From contig NZ_CP096884.1 of NCBI RefSeq assembly GCF_023273855.1, forward strand, positions 558,001 through 622,000: a stretch of 64,000 bases of DNA, in the 5' to 3' direction. The translations under genes were made by a program, and so were the position numbers. Below the pieces are notes generated by a model. It saw only the letters and a list, made by a program, of their open reading frames with translations. It did no database searches and had not been told where the DNA came from. Origin of the DNA: Seonamhaeicola sp. ML3. GTDB taxonomy: Bacteria; Bacteroidota; Bacteroidia; Flavobacteriales; Flavobacteriaceae. Numbering within the stretch: the first letter of the stretch is position 1; each line of letters opens with the position of its first letter. Below are positions 44,143 to 53,523 of this stretch, in pieces.

Positions 44143-44676
44143 ATGAAGCTAAAAACCCAATCTATAATCTTGAAAAAAAACCTTTTACTACTTATTATAA
44201 TTTTGAGCTTCACTTGTTGTAAATCTTCTAAAAAAGCTAAAAACAAAACTGAAACACCCACAGAAGTTACTGCTAAAAAAAGCAAGACATTATCTTTACC
44301 TGAATCCATCATTAATTTTGCGAAACAGTTTAAAGGAGTACGATATAAATGGGGCGGAACATCAAAATCTGGCATGGATTGTTCTGGTCTAGTTTATGAG
44401 TCGTTTAGAGCTCATCAAATATACTTACCTAGAATTTCTAGGGACATGGCTCGCAAAGGAAAAAAAATAAAACTCAAAGAAATAAAAGAAGGCGATTTAT
44501 TGTTCTTTAAAACAAAAAATAGAAGGAATGCCATAAATCATGTGGGCTTAGTAACAAAGTCAAATGCTAAAGAAATCGAGTTTATACATGCTACCACCAG
44601 CAAGGGCGTAATTATATCTAATCTCTCTGAAAAATACTGGAATAAAGCCTTTGCTGAAGCCAGACGTATTCTGTAA
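44143..44676 (+). CDS. NlpC/P60 (C40) peptidoglycan endopeptidase
   Basis: A 177-residue exported protein with a signal peptide ending in a double Cys (SFTCCKSS), probably a lipoprotein although the lipobox is irregular. The C40 catalytic triad is visible: C80 in MDCSGL, H133 in NHVGLV and H149 in FIHAT. GVRYKWGGTSKSG before the Cys is the usual lead-in. It would cleave D-Glu-to-diamino-acid bonds in cell-wall stem peptides. It lies between the LETM1-like gene and comEC in one operon. Confidence 0.9.
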   Translation: MKLKTQSIILKKNLLLLIIILSFTCCKSSKKAKNKTETPTEVTAKKSKTLSLPESIINFAKQFKGVRYKWGGTSKSGMDCSGLVYESFRAHQIYLPRISRDMARKGKKIKLKEIKEGDLLFFKTKNRRNAINHVGLVTKSNAKEIEFIHATTSKGVIISNLSEKYWNKAFAEARRIL

Positions 44677-44698
44677 GATTTTTTTATCTTACATCTAA

Positions 44699-46738
44699 AT
44701 GCGATTACTCAACTTTTCCATAATAAAACTAACCATTTGCCTTATTGTAGGCATTGCCGTTGGTTATTTTATCAATCTATCGGTAAACCTATCGCTATTA
44801 ATTACATTATTACTCATTCTTCTTTTATTAATCTCCTACACCGTTGCCAAAAAACAGTTTATCCAAACCCCATGGTTTGGTCTTTTGAGTTTATTGACTA
44901 TGATAAGTATAGGAGTGCTTACGGTAAACCTTCACAATGAACAGAACTTTTCTAACCACTATTCGACTGAAATATCTAGTTCACCAGATTCTTCAAGGAC
45001 AATAACCTTTAGAATCAGAGAAACATTAAAACCGGGAGCTTATCACAACAAGTATGTGGTAGATATTTTAAAAATTGACACTATTGAAGTAACGGGCAAA
45101 TCGTTATTAAATATTGAAAAAGCCCCCTTACACCCTTATTTACAAATAGATGACATCTATGTAACAAAAACAGAATTCTCTAATATAGCAGCACCTTTAA
45201 ACCCAGGGCAATTTGATTATAAGAGCTATTTAAAAAAGAAGTACATATACCACCAATTATACCTAAAAAACGAATCTCTATTCCTTATAAATTCTGAAGT
45301 GCACACGTTATTAGGAGTCGCCAATACATTGAGAAACTTCATCAATACAAAACTAAAATCATTCAGTTTTAAACCAGATGAATTAGCTATTATCAATGCT
45401 TTGTTCTTGGGGCAACGACAAGATATAAGCGAAGATGTTTATAGGAGTTACGCCAACGCTGGCGCTATACATATTTTAGCTGTTTCGGGCTTACATGTAG
45501 GTATCATTTTGATTTTTTTATCATTTGTTTTAAAACCTATTGAACGCTTTAAAAATGGTCACGTACTTAAAACCATATTGCTACTCATTCTTTTGTGGAG
45601 TTTTGCCATAATAGCCGGACTTTCAGCATCGGTAACCAGAGCTGTAACCATGTTTAGTATCGTGGCTATTGCCATGAATTTAAAAAGACCAACAAACATA
45701 TACAATACACTTGCCATTTCTATATTGGTTATATTACTTTTTAAGCCGTTGTTTATTTTTGATGTAGGGTTCCAATTGAGTTATTTTGCCGTTTTGGCCA
45801 TTGTTTCAATAGACCCGTTACTCTATAAGGTTTGGCGACCCAAAAACTGGTTATTAGACAAATACTGGCACACTCTTACTGTTACAATTTCGGCCCAATT
45901 AGGCATTATTCCCTTGAGCCTTTTTTACTTCCACCAATTCCCCGGATTGTTCTTTATTTCAAATTTAGTAATCATCCCATTATTGGGAATTATTTTAGGT
46001 TTTGGTATTCTAGTTATCATTTTGGCTATTTTAAATCTTCTTCCCCAGATTTTAGCCAATGTTTTCGGAAACATAATAGAAATCATGAATCGGTTTGTGA
46101 ATTGGGTTTCTAATCAGAAAATGTTTCTTTTTGAGGATGTTTCCTTTAGTATCTTTTACACGATAGCATCTTATCTTGTAATTATCGCATTGGTTCAACT
46201 TTTTATAAAACGAAATTATAAGAGACTAAAATTATTTTTAATTACGATTTTAATATTTCAGCTATCCATTTTAATAATAAAATTTAAATCACCAGACAAC
46301 CAGTTCGTTATCTTTCATAAGAGCAGAAACACCTTGGTTGCAAATATTAAAGACAACAAAATAATAGTTGCCCATGACTTTGATAGTATTACTAAATCTA
46401 AAAACAATATTGTAAAAAACTTCAGTGTTAAAAATCATATAAATACCATTGAAACTCATAGCATTAAACCAATATACCAGTTCAACAATAAAATATTTTT
46501 AGTTGTTGATAGCTTAGGAATTTATAATTTAAAATCTATGAAACCCGATTATGTTTTTTTACGACAATCACCCAAAATAAACCTGAATAGATTAATAGAT
46601 TCCATAAAGCCAAAACAAATTATTGCAGATGGTAGCAACTATAAATCGTTTGTGAATAGTTGGGAAAGTATTTGTGAAAAAAGAAAACTCCCTTTTCACA
46701 ATACCAGTAAAAATGGAGCTTTTATTATAGACTATTAA
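44699..46738 (+). CDS. comEC: ComEC/Rec2-type DNA uptake channel
   Basis: A 679-residue polytopic protein. Three N-terminal helices lead to a periplasmic OB-like DUF4131 domain (about 90-200), then the competence domain with LGQRQDISEDVYRSYANAGAIH and HILAVSGLHVGIIL, and eight or so helices to about residue 525. The C-terminal 150 residues lack the HxHxDH metallo-beta-lactamase motif but end IIADGSNYKSFVNSW, as in shorter Bacteroidota ComEC proteins. It should form the inner-membrane channel for DNA entry. No other competence genes are in the window. Its stop is 3 bp from the stop of the convergent thioredoxin gene. Confidence 0.9.
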   Translation: MRLLNFSIIKLTICLIVGIAVGYFINLSVNLSLLITLLLILLLLISYTVAKKQFIQTPWFGLLSLLTMISIGVLTVNLHNEQNFSNHYSTEISSSPDSSRTITFRIRETLKPGAYHNKYVVDILKIDTIEVTGKSLLNIEKAPLHPYLQIDDIYVTKTEFSNIAAPLNPGQFDYKSYLKKKYIYHQLYLKNESLFLINSEVHTLLGVANTLRNFINTKLKSFSFKPDELAIINALFLGQRQDISEDVYRSYANAGAIHILAVSGLHVGIILIFLSFVLKPIERFKNGHVLKTILLLILLWSFAIIAGLSASVTRAVTMFSIVAIAMNLKRPTNIYNTLAISILVILLFKPLFIFDVGFQLSYFAVLAIVSIDPLLYKVWRPKNWLLDKYWHTLTVTISAQLGIIPLSLFYFHQFPGLFFISNLVIIPLLGIILGFGILVIILAILNLLPQILANVFGNIIEIMNRFVNWVSNQKMFLFEDVSFSIFYTIASYLVIIALVQLFIKRNYKRLKLFLITILIFQLSILIIKFKSPDNQFVIFHKSRNTLVANIKDNKIIVAHDFDSITKSKNNIVKNFSVKNHINTIETHSIKPIYQFNNKIFLVVDSLGIYNLKSMKPDYVFLRQSPKINLNRLIDSIKPKQIIADGSNYKSFVNSWESICEKRKLPFHNTSKNGAFIIDY

Positions 46739-46741
46739 CTC

Positions 46742-47212
46742 TTAAAGCGATCTATTAACTATATTGTTGGCAACATTTAACCAAGCACTGGCTCCGCCAC
46801 GAACATATCCGGTTTTTCCTAAATTTTGAAGATTAGTTTTTCCGTCTGGTTTTTTCTCAGGCTTTACAAAATACACCGAGGGGTACCCTCTTACCTTAAA
46901 GATACTTTGCAAATACAGATTTTGATTTCTAATCGTTTCATCTTGAGGTGTTCTTCTGGGAAAATCCAATTCTACAAGTACAACCTTGTTAGACCACTCC
47001 ATAAAATCGTTGGTTGCAAAAACCTCTTTTTGAAGTCTTTTACACCAACCACACCAATCGGAACCTGTAAAGAAAAGCATTAATTTTTTATCCTGAGCGC
47101 TTGCCACTTCTACAGCCTCATTAATATCGGTATACCACTTAACACGTTCTTGGGCATTAACTTCTACAGTAAAAATCGAGAATACAGCCAAAACAAACAC
47201 TAATTTCCTCAT
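46742..47212 (-). CDS. Exported thioredoxin-fold protein (CGWC)
   Basis: A 156-residue protein with a signal peptide (ending VNA) and a thioredoxin fold. The active site is CGWC in GSDWCGWCKRLQKEVF, and VRGYPSVYFVKPE supplies the cis-Pro. This resembles the DUF255/thioredoxin_7 group rather than classical TrxA. It probably reduces or isomerises disulfides in the periplasm. Its start overlaps the stop of a second thioredoxin-fold gene by 4 bp, so the two form an operon and may work in sequence. Confidence 0.88.
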   Translation of the reverse strand: MRKLVFVLAVFSIFTVEVNAQERVKWYTDINEAVEVASAQDKKLMLFFTGSDWCGWCKRLQKEVFATNDFMEWSNKVVLVELDFPRRTPQDETIRNQNLYLQSIFKVRGYPSVYFVKPEKKPDGKTNLQNLGKTGYVRGGASAWLNVANNIVNRSL

Positions 47213-47766
47213 TCTTCTTTATTTTTAAATTCGGGTTTAAACGCTTTGTAATATGTATTGAATTCCTCTTGCGTTTCTATTTCCTTGTGTTTATCGTTCT
47301 TGAACATTTTTAAATACAACTCTAGCTGAACAGGTGTTTTATATCCTCTAAGTGGAAAAATTAATTTCCCACCTTCATCTAGAAATACAATGGTAGGATA
47401 GGCCTGTATTTGAAGATATCTCGATAGCTCATGAGCCGAATTGCGTCTATTTGCCAAACTAGGATTATAATTCGGGTTTTTAAAGGTTCTACCCTCATAA
47501 CTTACAGTATCATTTCCTTCAGCATTAAACTTTACGGCGTAATAATGCTTGTTTACATATTCAACAACATCATTATTATGAAATGTATTCCTGTCCAGCA
47601 TTTTACAAGGGCCACACCAGTTGGTGTAAACATCCATCATAATCTTTTTGGGAGTCTTCTTTTGAAGGCTTAAAGCCTCATTTAAGCTCACCCAATGTAT
47701 TTCTTGGGCTACAACTCCAAGAGAAGTAAAAATAGTAAGTAGGAGTACAAAATGTAATCTTTTCAT
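47209..47766 (-). CDS. Exported thioredoxin-fold protein (CGPC)
   Basis: A 185-residue protein with a signal peptide (ending VVAQ). The thioredoxin_7-type domain has CGPC in TNWCGPCKMLDRNTF and IQAYPTIVFLDEGG with the cis-Pro. The extended stretch YEGRTFKNPNYNPSLANRRNSAHELSRYL between these two is typical of Bacteroidota members. The C-terminus is charged. It is upstream partner of the CGWC gene with a 4-bp overlap and follows the POT gene operon on the same strand at 86 bp. Confidence 0.88.
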   Translation of the reverse strand: MKRLHFVLLLTIFTSLGVVAQEIHWVSLNEALSLQKKTPKKIMMDVYTNWCGPCKMLDRNTFHNNDVVEYVNKHYYAVKFNAEGNDTVSYEGRTFKNPNYNPSLANRRNSAHELSRYLQIQAYPTIVFLDEGGKLIFPLRGYKTPVQLELYLKMFKNDKHKEIETQEEFNTYYKAFKPEFKNKEE

Positions 47767-47852
47767 AGTCGATTTGTAGCAAATGGTGTGCCCAACTTAC
47801 AAAAAACACAGTAAATAGGGCCATTTTAAACAAACTTTAGCTTTTTACTCGA

Positions 47853-49631
47853 TTAACGAACACCGTGCATGAGTTTTTTAAGTACTGGATTAAGAGCATA
47901 GACCAACAAACCTGCCACTAATGGTACAATGGTAAAGATTAAGAAGAAAGTCGACAAACTATACTCCTTTGTAATGTTTTCGATTTGACCACCAATAACT
48001 GCTGCCAACTTGTTACCAATAGCTATAGCTAAATACCACATACCAAACATCAAAGCAATCATTCTTGCTGGGACCAGCTTGCTCACATAAGACAAACCAA
48101 CAGGTGATAAACATAATTCGCCAAGAGTATGAAACAAATAGGCCATTACCAACCATATCATACTAACTTTCACACCTGCTTGAACGCCATAGGAACCAAA
48201 AGCTAACAAACCAAAACCAACTGCCATAATTACAAGCCCTAAAGCATATTTTGTAGCAGCTGACGGATTATATTTACTTTCCCACCATTTAGAAAAGAAT
48301 GAAGCGAAAACGATTATGAAGAACGAATTCAAAATACTAAACCACGATACTGTTATTTCCGAAATTTCAGCAGTAAATTCCCTGTTCAACATCCATACCA
48401 CCAAGCCCCACATACTTAAAAAGCACAATACCAAAACAACGTTTGACCCCGGAATCTTTTTAAACGTTTTTTTCCAAAGTAAATACAAAACATATGTGAT
48501 AATTACCAAAGGTACTATAGTCAATATGGCATTAATGATATTGAAAGTCACTGCAGCATTTCCAATTAAAACTCTATTAACATTATCTCTAGCAAAAAGA
48601 ATCAATGATGAAGCCCCCTGTTCAAAACTCATCCAAAAGAAAACCGTAAAAAAAGCAAAAATGATAAAAGCAATCATTCTATCCCTCACAATTTTAGTAT
48701 ACCTAGAAATCCGACTTACACTAAGAATCAAAAACAATATTAAACCTGCTATGACTATAACATACTGTCCCTCTAAACTTGAAGTTTGCGCCCAAGAAAA
48801 GATATCAATCTTAACAATTTTAGACATCGGGTCATTTATTGCATATGCTAACGCAATTAGTGAAGTTATTCCAATCAATACCTTATCAAAAAAAGTGAAA
48901 GGATTTAACTTTTCTTCATTATTACTTTGTGACTTCACCTCTGGTGATTCCTCATTTATGTTTTGAGGCAATTCAACTTCATGTATTTTGCTCGGCTTAG
49001 CACCAATATTCCCAAACAGATTTCCCGAAAACCAAAACTGTAAAGTTCCCAATAACATAAAAATTCCAGCTAAACCAAATCCATAAGCCCAACCTATTTT
49101 TTCCGCCAAGTAACCACATAACATCATTCCGAAAAATGCACCCGCATTAACACCCATATAAAAAATGGTATAGGCACCATCTTTTTTTTCTGGATTATTC
49201 TTATACATCTCTGAAATTATCGACGTTATATTTGGCTTAAAAAAACCTGTACCAATAACCAATAAAGCTAAGCCTAGATATAATGAAAGCTCTGTTTCTA
49301 GTGCCATAAAAGCATGACCCAATGCCATTATAACCGAACCTATTATAACAGCCCACCTATACCCTGTAATCTTATCAGCGATAATACCTCCTAAAATTGG
49401 TGTTACGTAAAGTAACATTGCATAAGTTCCAAATAACGCTCCAGCATTTTCAGCACTCCATCCCCATCCAGGATTTGAAGCTGTAATGGCCATTGTTAGA
49501 AAATTTACCAAAAGAACTCTCATCCCGTAAAATGAAAAACGCTCCCACATTTCAGTAAAGAATAGAACGAAAAGCCCAGCTGGATGACCTAAGACTTTAT
49601 CTTTAAATAAATTTTGTATATCTGTATTCAT
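47853..49631 (-). CDS. POT-family proton-coupled oligopeptide transporter (long form)
   Basis: A 592-residue polytopic transporter of the POT/PTR2 family. The E-x-x-E-R motif of helix 1 is present (EMWERFSFYGMRVLL), as are FYMGVNAGAFFG and GELCLSPVGLSYV. It has a longer cytoplasmic loop plus extra helices around residues 215-330 compared with the neighbouring copy. It imports di- and tripeptides with protons. With its 462-residue paralogue and the DPP-IV gene upstream it makes a peptide-use operon with gaps of 13 and 21 bp. Confidence 0.93.
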   Translation of the reverse strand: MNTDIQNLFKDKVLGHPAGLFVLFFTEMWERFSFYGMRVLLVNFLTMAITASNPGWGWSAENAGALFGTYAMLLYVTPILGGIIADKITGYRWAVIIGSVIMALGHAFMALETELSLYLGLALLVIGTGFFKPNITSIISEMYKNNPEKKDGAYTIFYMGVNAGAFFGMMLCGYLAEKIGWAYGFGLAGIFMLLGTLQFWFSGNLFGNIGAKPSKIHEVELPQNINEESPEVKSQSNNEEKLNPFTFFDKVLIGITSLIALAYAINDPMSKIVKIDIFSWAQTSSLEGQYVIVIAGLILFLILSVSRISRYTKIVRDRMIAFIIFAFFTVFFWMSFEQGASSLILFARDNVNRVLIGNAAVTFNIINAILTIVPLVIITYVLYLLWKKTFKKIPGSNVVLVLCFLSMWGLVVWMLNREFTAEISEITVSWFSILNSFFIIVFASFFSKWWESKYNPSAATKYALGLVIMAVGFGLLAFGSYGVQAGVKVSMIWLVMAYLFHTLGELCLSPVGLSYVSKLVPARMIALMFGMWYLAIAIGNKLAAVIGGQIENITKEYSLSTFFLIFTIVPLVAGLLVYALNPVLKKLMHGVR

Positions 49632-49644
49632 GGTATAGGCCTTA

Positions 49645-51033
49645 TTAATTCTCTGCTAACTCAAAACCTTCTGTTTCATCATATTTCATCTCACGTTCAT
49701 TATCTTCTGCTCCATGTGTTAGAGTTTCTAATTTCTTCCTAAAAACCATAACCAATGCACCAAATACTAAACAAAAAACAGCAATTCCTGTAAATATTGC
49801 ATACTCCCCTAAACTCTCTGATGCTTCTCCCAAAAGCCCTGCTACTTTATTACCAAATCCTGTCATTGCAAAGTAAACTCCCATCATTAATGAGGCATAT
49901 TTTACAGGCGCTAATTTAGTTATATAAGAAAGAGCGACCGGAGAAATACAAAGTTCCCCAACAGTATGGAATAGATAAGCTAACACTAACCAATACATAG
50001 CTGACGCCCCAGTGCTTTCATATTGAGCTGCAGCTGCGGTCATAAAAAAGAAACCTGTTCCCATTATAATCAAACCAATAATCATTTTAAATAAAGAGGA
50101 AGCAACTTTTCCTTTTAATTTTCTATTGGCCCAATAAAGTGCTACAGAAGTTCCTAGGAAAATTATAAACATAGCGTTTAACGATTGAAACCAGGTCGCA
50201 GGAACCTCCCACCCTAACAACATTCTATTTGTGTTTTCTTTTGCATAAATATTCATTAAACCTCCAGCTTGTTCAAAGGCACCCCAAAAAACAACAACTA
50301 ATAAGAATGAAATGAATAAAACCACTACCCTTTCTTTTTCTATTTTAGTTAAAGGTCTTTTCATTGCTTCCTTTTCTTCTTGGTTTTCGGAAGACCCCAA
50401 AAAGTTACCCACATACTTAAGATGCTTTTGTCCCAAAACATATTGTATAAGACCTAAGGTCATTCCAATACCCGCAAGACCAAAGCCATAATGCCATCCA
50501 TGCACCTCTCCTACATACCCAACTATTAAACTTGAAAGAAATGCACCAACATTTATACCGATATAAAATATTGTAAAACCTTTATCTCTTCTAATATCGC
50601 CTTGCTTATAAAGACCTCCAACCATTGTTGAAATGTTTGGTTTTAACATACCCACACCGGCAATAATCAATGCAAGTCCAGAATAAAAAGCCCACATCTG
50701 CTCAATAGCCAATACACTGTGCCCGGCAACCAAAAGAATACCTCCATAAAGCACAGATTTTTTTTGACCTAAAAACTTATCTGCAATCCAACCTCCTGGA
50801 ATCGACATGACATAAACAAGCATTGTATACCAACCATAAAGCGCTAAGGCCTCTCCACTTGACCAACCTAATCCAGGGTTATCAGAAGTGGTAACCTCTA
50901 CTAAATAAAGTGTTAATAATGCACGCATTCCGTAGTACGAAAATCGCTCCCACATTTCGGTAAAAAAAAGAACATACAACCCAACCGGATGCCCAAAAAG
51001 TTCTTTTTGCTTTATTGTTTCAGAATTTGCCAT
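49645..51033 (-). CDS. POT-family proton-coupled oligopeptide transporter (short form)
   Basis: A 462-residue POT transporter: EMWERFSYYGMRALLTLYL contains the E-x-x-E-R motif, and FYIGINVGAFLSS and GELCISPVALSYITKL are family blocks. It lacks the extra helices of the downstream paralogue, giving the standard 12-helix arrangement plus a charged C-terminal tail (DNEREMKYDETEGFELAEN). It takes up short peptides. It lies between DPP-IV and the long-form transporter, so products of the peptidase are the likely substrates. Confidence 0.93.
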   Translation of the reverse strand: MANSETIKQKELFGHPVGLYVLFFTEMWERFSYYGMRALLTLYLVEVTTSDNPGLGWSSGEALALYGWYTMLVYVMSIPGGWIADKFLGQKKSVLYGGILLVAGHSVLAIEQMWAFYSGLALIIAGVGMLKPNISTMVGGLYKQGDIRRDKGFTIFYIGINVGAFLSSLIVGYVGEVHGWHYGFGLAGIGMTLGLIQYVLGQKHLKYVGNFLGSSENQEEKEAMKRPLTKIEKERVVVLFISFLLVVVFWGAFEQAGGLMNIYAKENTNRMLLGWEVPATWFQSLNAMFIIFLGTSVALYWANRKLKGKVASSLFKMIIGLIIMGTGFFFMTAAAAQYESTGASAMYWLVLAYLFHTVGELCISPVALSYITKLAPVKYASLMMGVYFAMTGFGNKVAGLLGEASESLGEYAIFTGIAVFCLVFGALVMVFRKKLETLTHGAEDNEREMKYDETEGFELAEN

Positions 51034-51054
51034 AATCTATTTCAAGTTAGTTTT

Positions 51055-53286
51055 TTATCCTTTAACCTTAATCTCTTCATGTTTCTTTTCAACAACCTTC
51101 TCTCTTTTGTCTCCAAGATTCTCATGAATGAAATTGGTCATTTTTTTATATAAATGTAGCCTGGTATTACCTCCATAAATACCATGATTATCATCTGGGT
51201 AAACAGCCCATTCAAATGGTTTATCTGCCTGAATCAAGGCTTCGGCCAATCGCATAGTATTTTGTACGTGTACGTTATCATCAGCAGAACCATGGACCAA
51301 AAGAAAATCTCCTTTTAATTTATCTACATGGTTAATAGGTGAGTTATCGTCATAGCCACTGGGGTTTTCCTGAGGTGTCGTCATGTAACGTTCTGTATAA
51401 ATCGTATCATAGAATCTCCAACTGGTAGGAGGCGCCACAGCAATAGCCATTTTAAAAACATCATTACCTTTAAACAAACAATTACTACTCATAAAGCCTC
51501 CATAACTCCATCCCCAAATTCCAATTCTACTGGCATCTATATAAGGACGTTCGCCAAGTTGTTTAGCTGCTGCTATTTGGTCTTCAACTTCATATTTCCC
51601 AAGTTGTTTTTGAGTAACCTTCTTAAAGGCGGCTCCTTTAAACCCAGTACCTCTTCCATCTATACAAACAACAATATAGCCTTGTTGTGCTAGGTATTGA
51701 AACCAATAATCATTTGTACCGTTCCAACTATTGGCTACAGACTGAGATCCTGGACCAGAATATTGAGTCATAAACAACGGATACTGCTTTGTCTCATCAA
51801 AATTAGCCGGTTTAATCATCCACATATTCAAATCGTACCCGTTAACATCTATAGTACTGAACTCTTTTTTTGAAGTTTTATAGTCTGAAAGTTTTCGAGC
51901 TAGTTTATCATTATCCTTGATACTCTTTATGAGATTTCCCGAAGCAGAGCTGTTCAAAGCATATTCTGGTGGAGACGTAGCACTGGAAAAAGCATTTATA
52001 AAATACGAGAAATCTGCACTAAATGATGCGTTGTTCGTTCCGTCACTCTTAGTCAACCTCTTTTTATCGCGACCGTTTAATTTTATAGAATAGACATCTC
52101 TGTTTATAGAGCTATTTTCTACCGATTGATAGAATATACGCTTTGTCTTCTCATCGTAACCATAATAATTGGTTACCTCCCAGTTTCCTTTAGTAACTTG
52201 ATTTATAAGGTCTCCTTTTTTGTTATAGTGATAAATGTGGTTAAAACCATCTTTCTCACTTGTCCAAATAAAACTGTTGTTCTTTAAAAAGGTGAGATTA
52301 TCTGTAATTTCAACATAAGCATCATCACGTTCCTCAAGAACCAGCGTTGCTGTATTATCTTCTGTATTAATGAACCATAAATCCAATTCATTTTGATGCC
52401 TATTTAAAAAATGGGCGCTTAAAATATTACTTTCATTGGTCCATTTTATTCTTGGAATGTAGAAATCTTCATAAGCCTTCCCAAAGTTCACCAAACTTAC
52501 AGTTTTAGAATTCAAATCATAGACATGAAGTGAGACCACTGAGTTTTTTTCACCTGCCTTAGGATACTTAAAGACTTGTTGTGTTTGATAAAGTCCCGTT
52601 CCATAAATATCCATAGAAAACTCCGGAACTTCAGTTTCGTCAAATCTAATAAATGCTATTTTATTACTGTCTGAATTCCATTCAAAAGCTCTTACAAAAG
52701 CAAACTCTTCTTCGTATACCCAATCTGTAATACCATTGATAATACTGTTCTTTTTTCCATCGGTAGTTATTTGAAGCGTATCACCTGTTATCAAATCCTT
52801 CACATATAGATTATTGTTGTAGGCATAAGCTACCTTTTTTCCATCGGGTGAAAAAGTAGGCTCCTGAATAAGTTGCTCTGAAATTAAATCAAGTGTACCG
52901 CTTTCAATATCAAACACAAAATAATTACCCGCGGATGAATGCCTGTAAATGGACTCCTCGTTAGTTGCTAAAACCACTTTTTTTTCATCCAGGCTAAACT
53001 TATAGTCTGAAAAATAATTTACAGCACTTAAATCTGCTGAACTCACTAGAGTCTTTACCTTTTCTAAGGTTTGATAGTCGTAGATATCTATAGACGTATT
53101 ACCGTTAGCTCTGTTAAAGTTAAGCACCGAATACTGTTGCCCATTGGCCATAGAATGGAGAACGTCCATACGCTCTGTTCTAAACGCTCCTTTCCATATT
53201 TCCTCTAATGTAATGTCTTTATTTTGAGCGTTAATAATTGAAGTGAGTAAAAATAAAACGCCAAAAAAATATTTAAGGTATCTCAT
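51055..53286 (-). CDS. Dipeptidyl peptidase IV-type serine peptidase (S9B)
   Basis: An exported protein of about 743 residues. A signal peptide (MRYLKYFFGVLFLLTSIINAQ) is followed by an eight-bladed-propeller domain with the AFVRAFEWNSDSNKIAF-type DPP4 region and by an alpha/beta hydrolase. The catalytic residues are S594 (GWSYGG), Asp in GSADDNVHV and His in DDNHGIYGG. It removes X-Pro dipeptides from N-termini. I chose the ATG at 53286, which begins the signal peptide; an upstream frame from 53325 would put a polar extension before it. It starts the operon with two POT transporters. Confidence 0.92.
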   Translation of the reverse strand: MRYLKYFFGVLFLLTSIINAQNKDITLEEIWKGAFRTERMDVLHSMANGQQYSVLNFNRANGNTSIDIYDYQTLEKVKTLVSSADLSAVNYFSDYKFSLDEKKVVLATNEESIYRHSSAGNYFVFDIESGTLDLISEQLIQEPTFSPDGKKVAYAYNNNLYVKDLITGDTLQITTDGKKNSIINGITDWVYEEEFAFVRAFEWNSDSNKIAFIRFDETEVPEFSMDIYGTGLYQTQQVFKYPKAGEKNSVVSLHVYDLNSKTVSLVNFGKAYEDFYIPRIKWTNESNILSAHFLNRHQNELDLWFINTEDNTATLVLEERDDAYVEITDNLTFLKNNSFIWTSEKDGFNHIYHYNKKGDLINQVTKGNWEVTNYYGYDEKTKRIFYQSVENSSINRDVYSIKLNGRDKKRLTKSDGTNNASFSADFSYFINAFSSATSPPEYALNSSASGNLIKSIKDNDKLARKLSDYKTSKKEFSTIDVNGYDLNMWMIKPANFDETKQYPLFMTQYSGPGSQSVANSWNGTNDYWFQYLAQQGYIVVCIDGRGTGFKGAAFKKVTQKQLGKYEVEDQIAAAKQLGERPYIDASRIGIWGWSYGGFMSSNCLFKGNDVFKMAIAVAPPTSWRFYDTIYTERYMTTPQENPSGYDDNSPINHVDKLKGDFLLVHGSADDNVHVQNTMRLAEALIQADKPFEWAVYPDDNHGIYGGNTRLHLYKKMTNFIHENLGDKREKVVEKKHEEIKVKG

Positions 53287-53497
53287 CCAGTAGTTTTTAA
53301 ATATGAGTGTCTCAAGATACGACATCCATTACACATCTCTTACAATTTATAATAGAAAATAACGAATGGTTCTTTAATAAAAATGCTTTTTGATTAAAAC
53401 AGTGTCAATTTTAATAAAAACTGCCCTAAAACCAATCTTTATTAACACATATTTAGCTAGTCATTGCTTTGTTGTTCAAAATTCATGCCGAGTGTAG

Positions 53498-53505
53498 TAT
53501 CTTTG
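53498..53505 (+). promoter_or_regulatory. -7 element of the mevalonate-pathway genes
   Basis: TATCTTTG matches TAnnTTTG fully and lies 18 bp before the ATG at 53524. TTG occurs at 53472-53474 as a possible -33 element, though the 23-bp spacing is long. Confidence 0.6.
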
Positions 53506-53523
53506 TTCTTAAAACACCCCTTT

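Noticed and set aside
48316-48966. 216-codon plus-strand open frame inside the long-form POT gene
   Set aside because: It lies wholly antisense to a complete, well-conserved transporter gene, has no family resemblance and looks like a low-complexity shadow of transmembrane codons.
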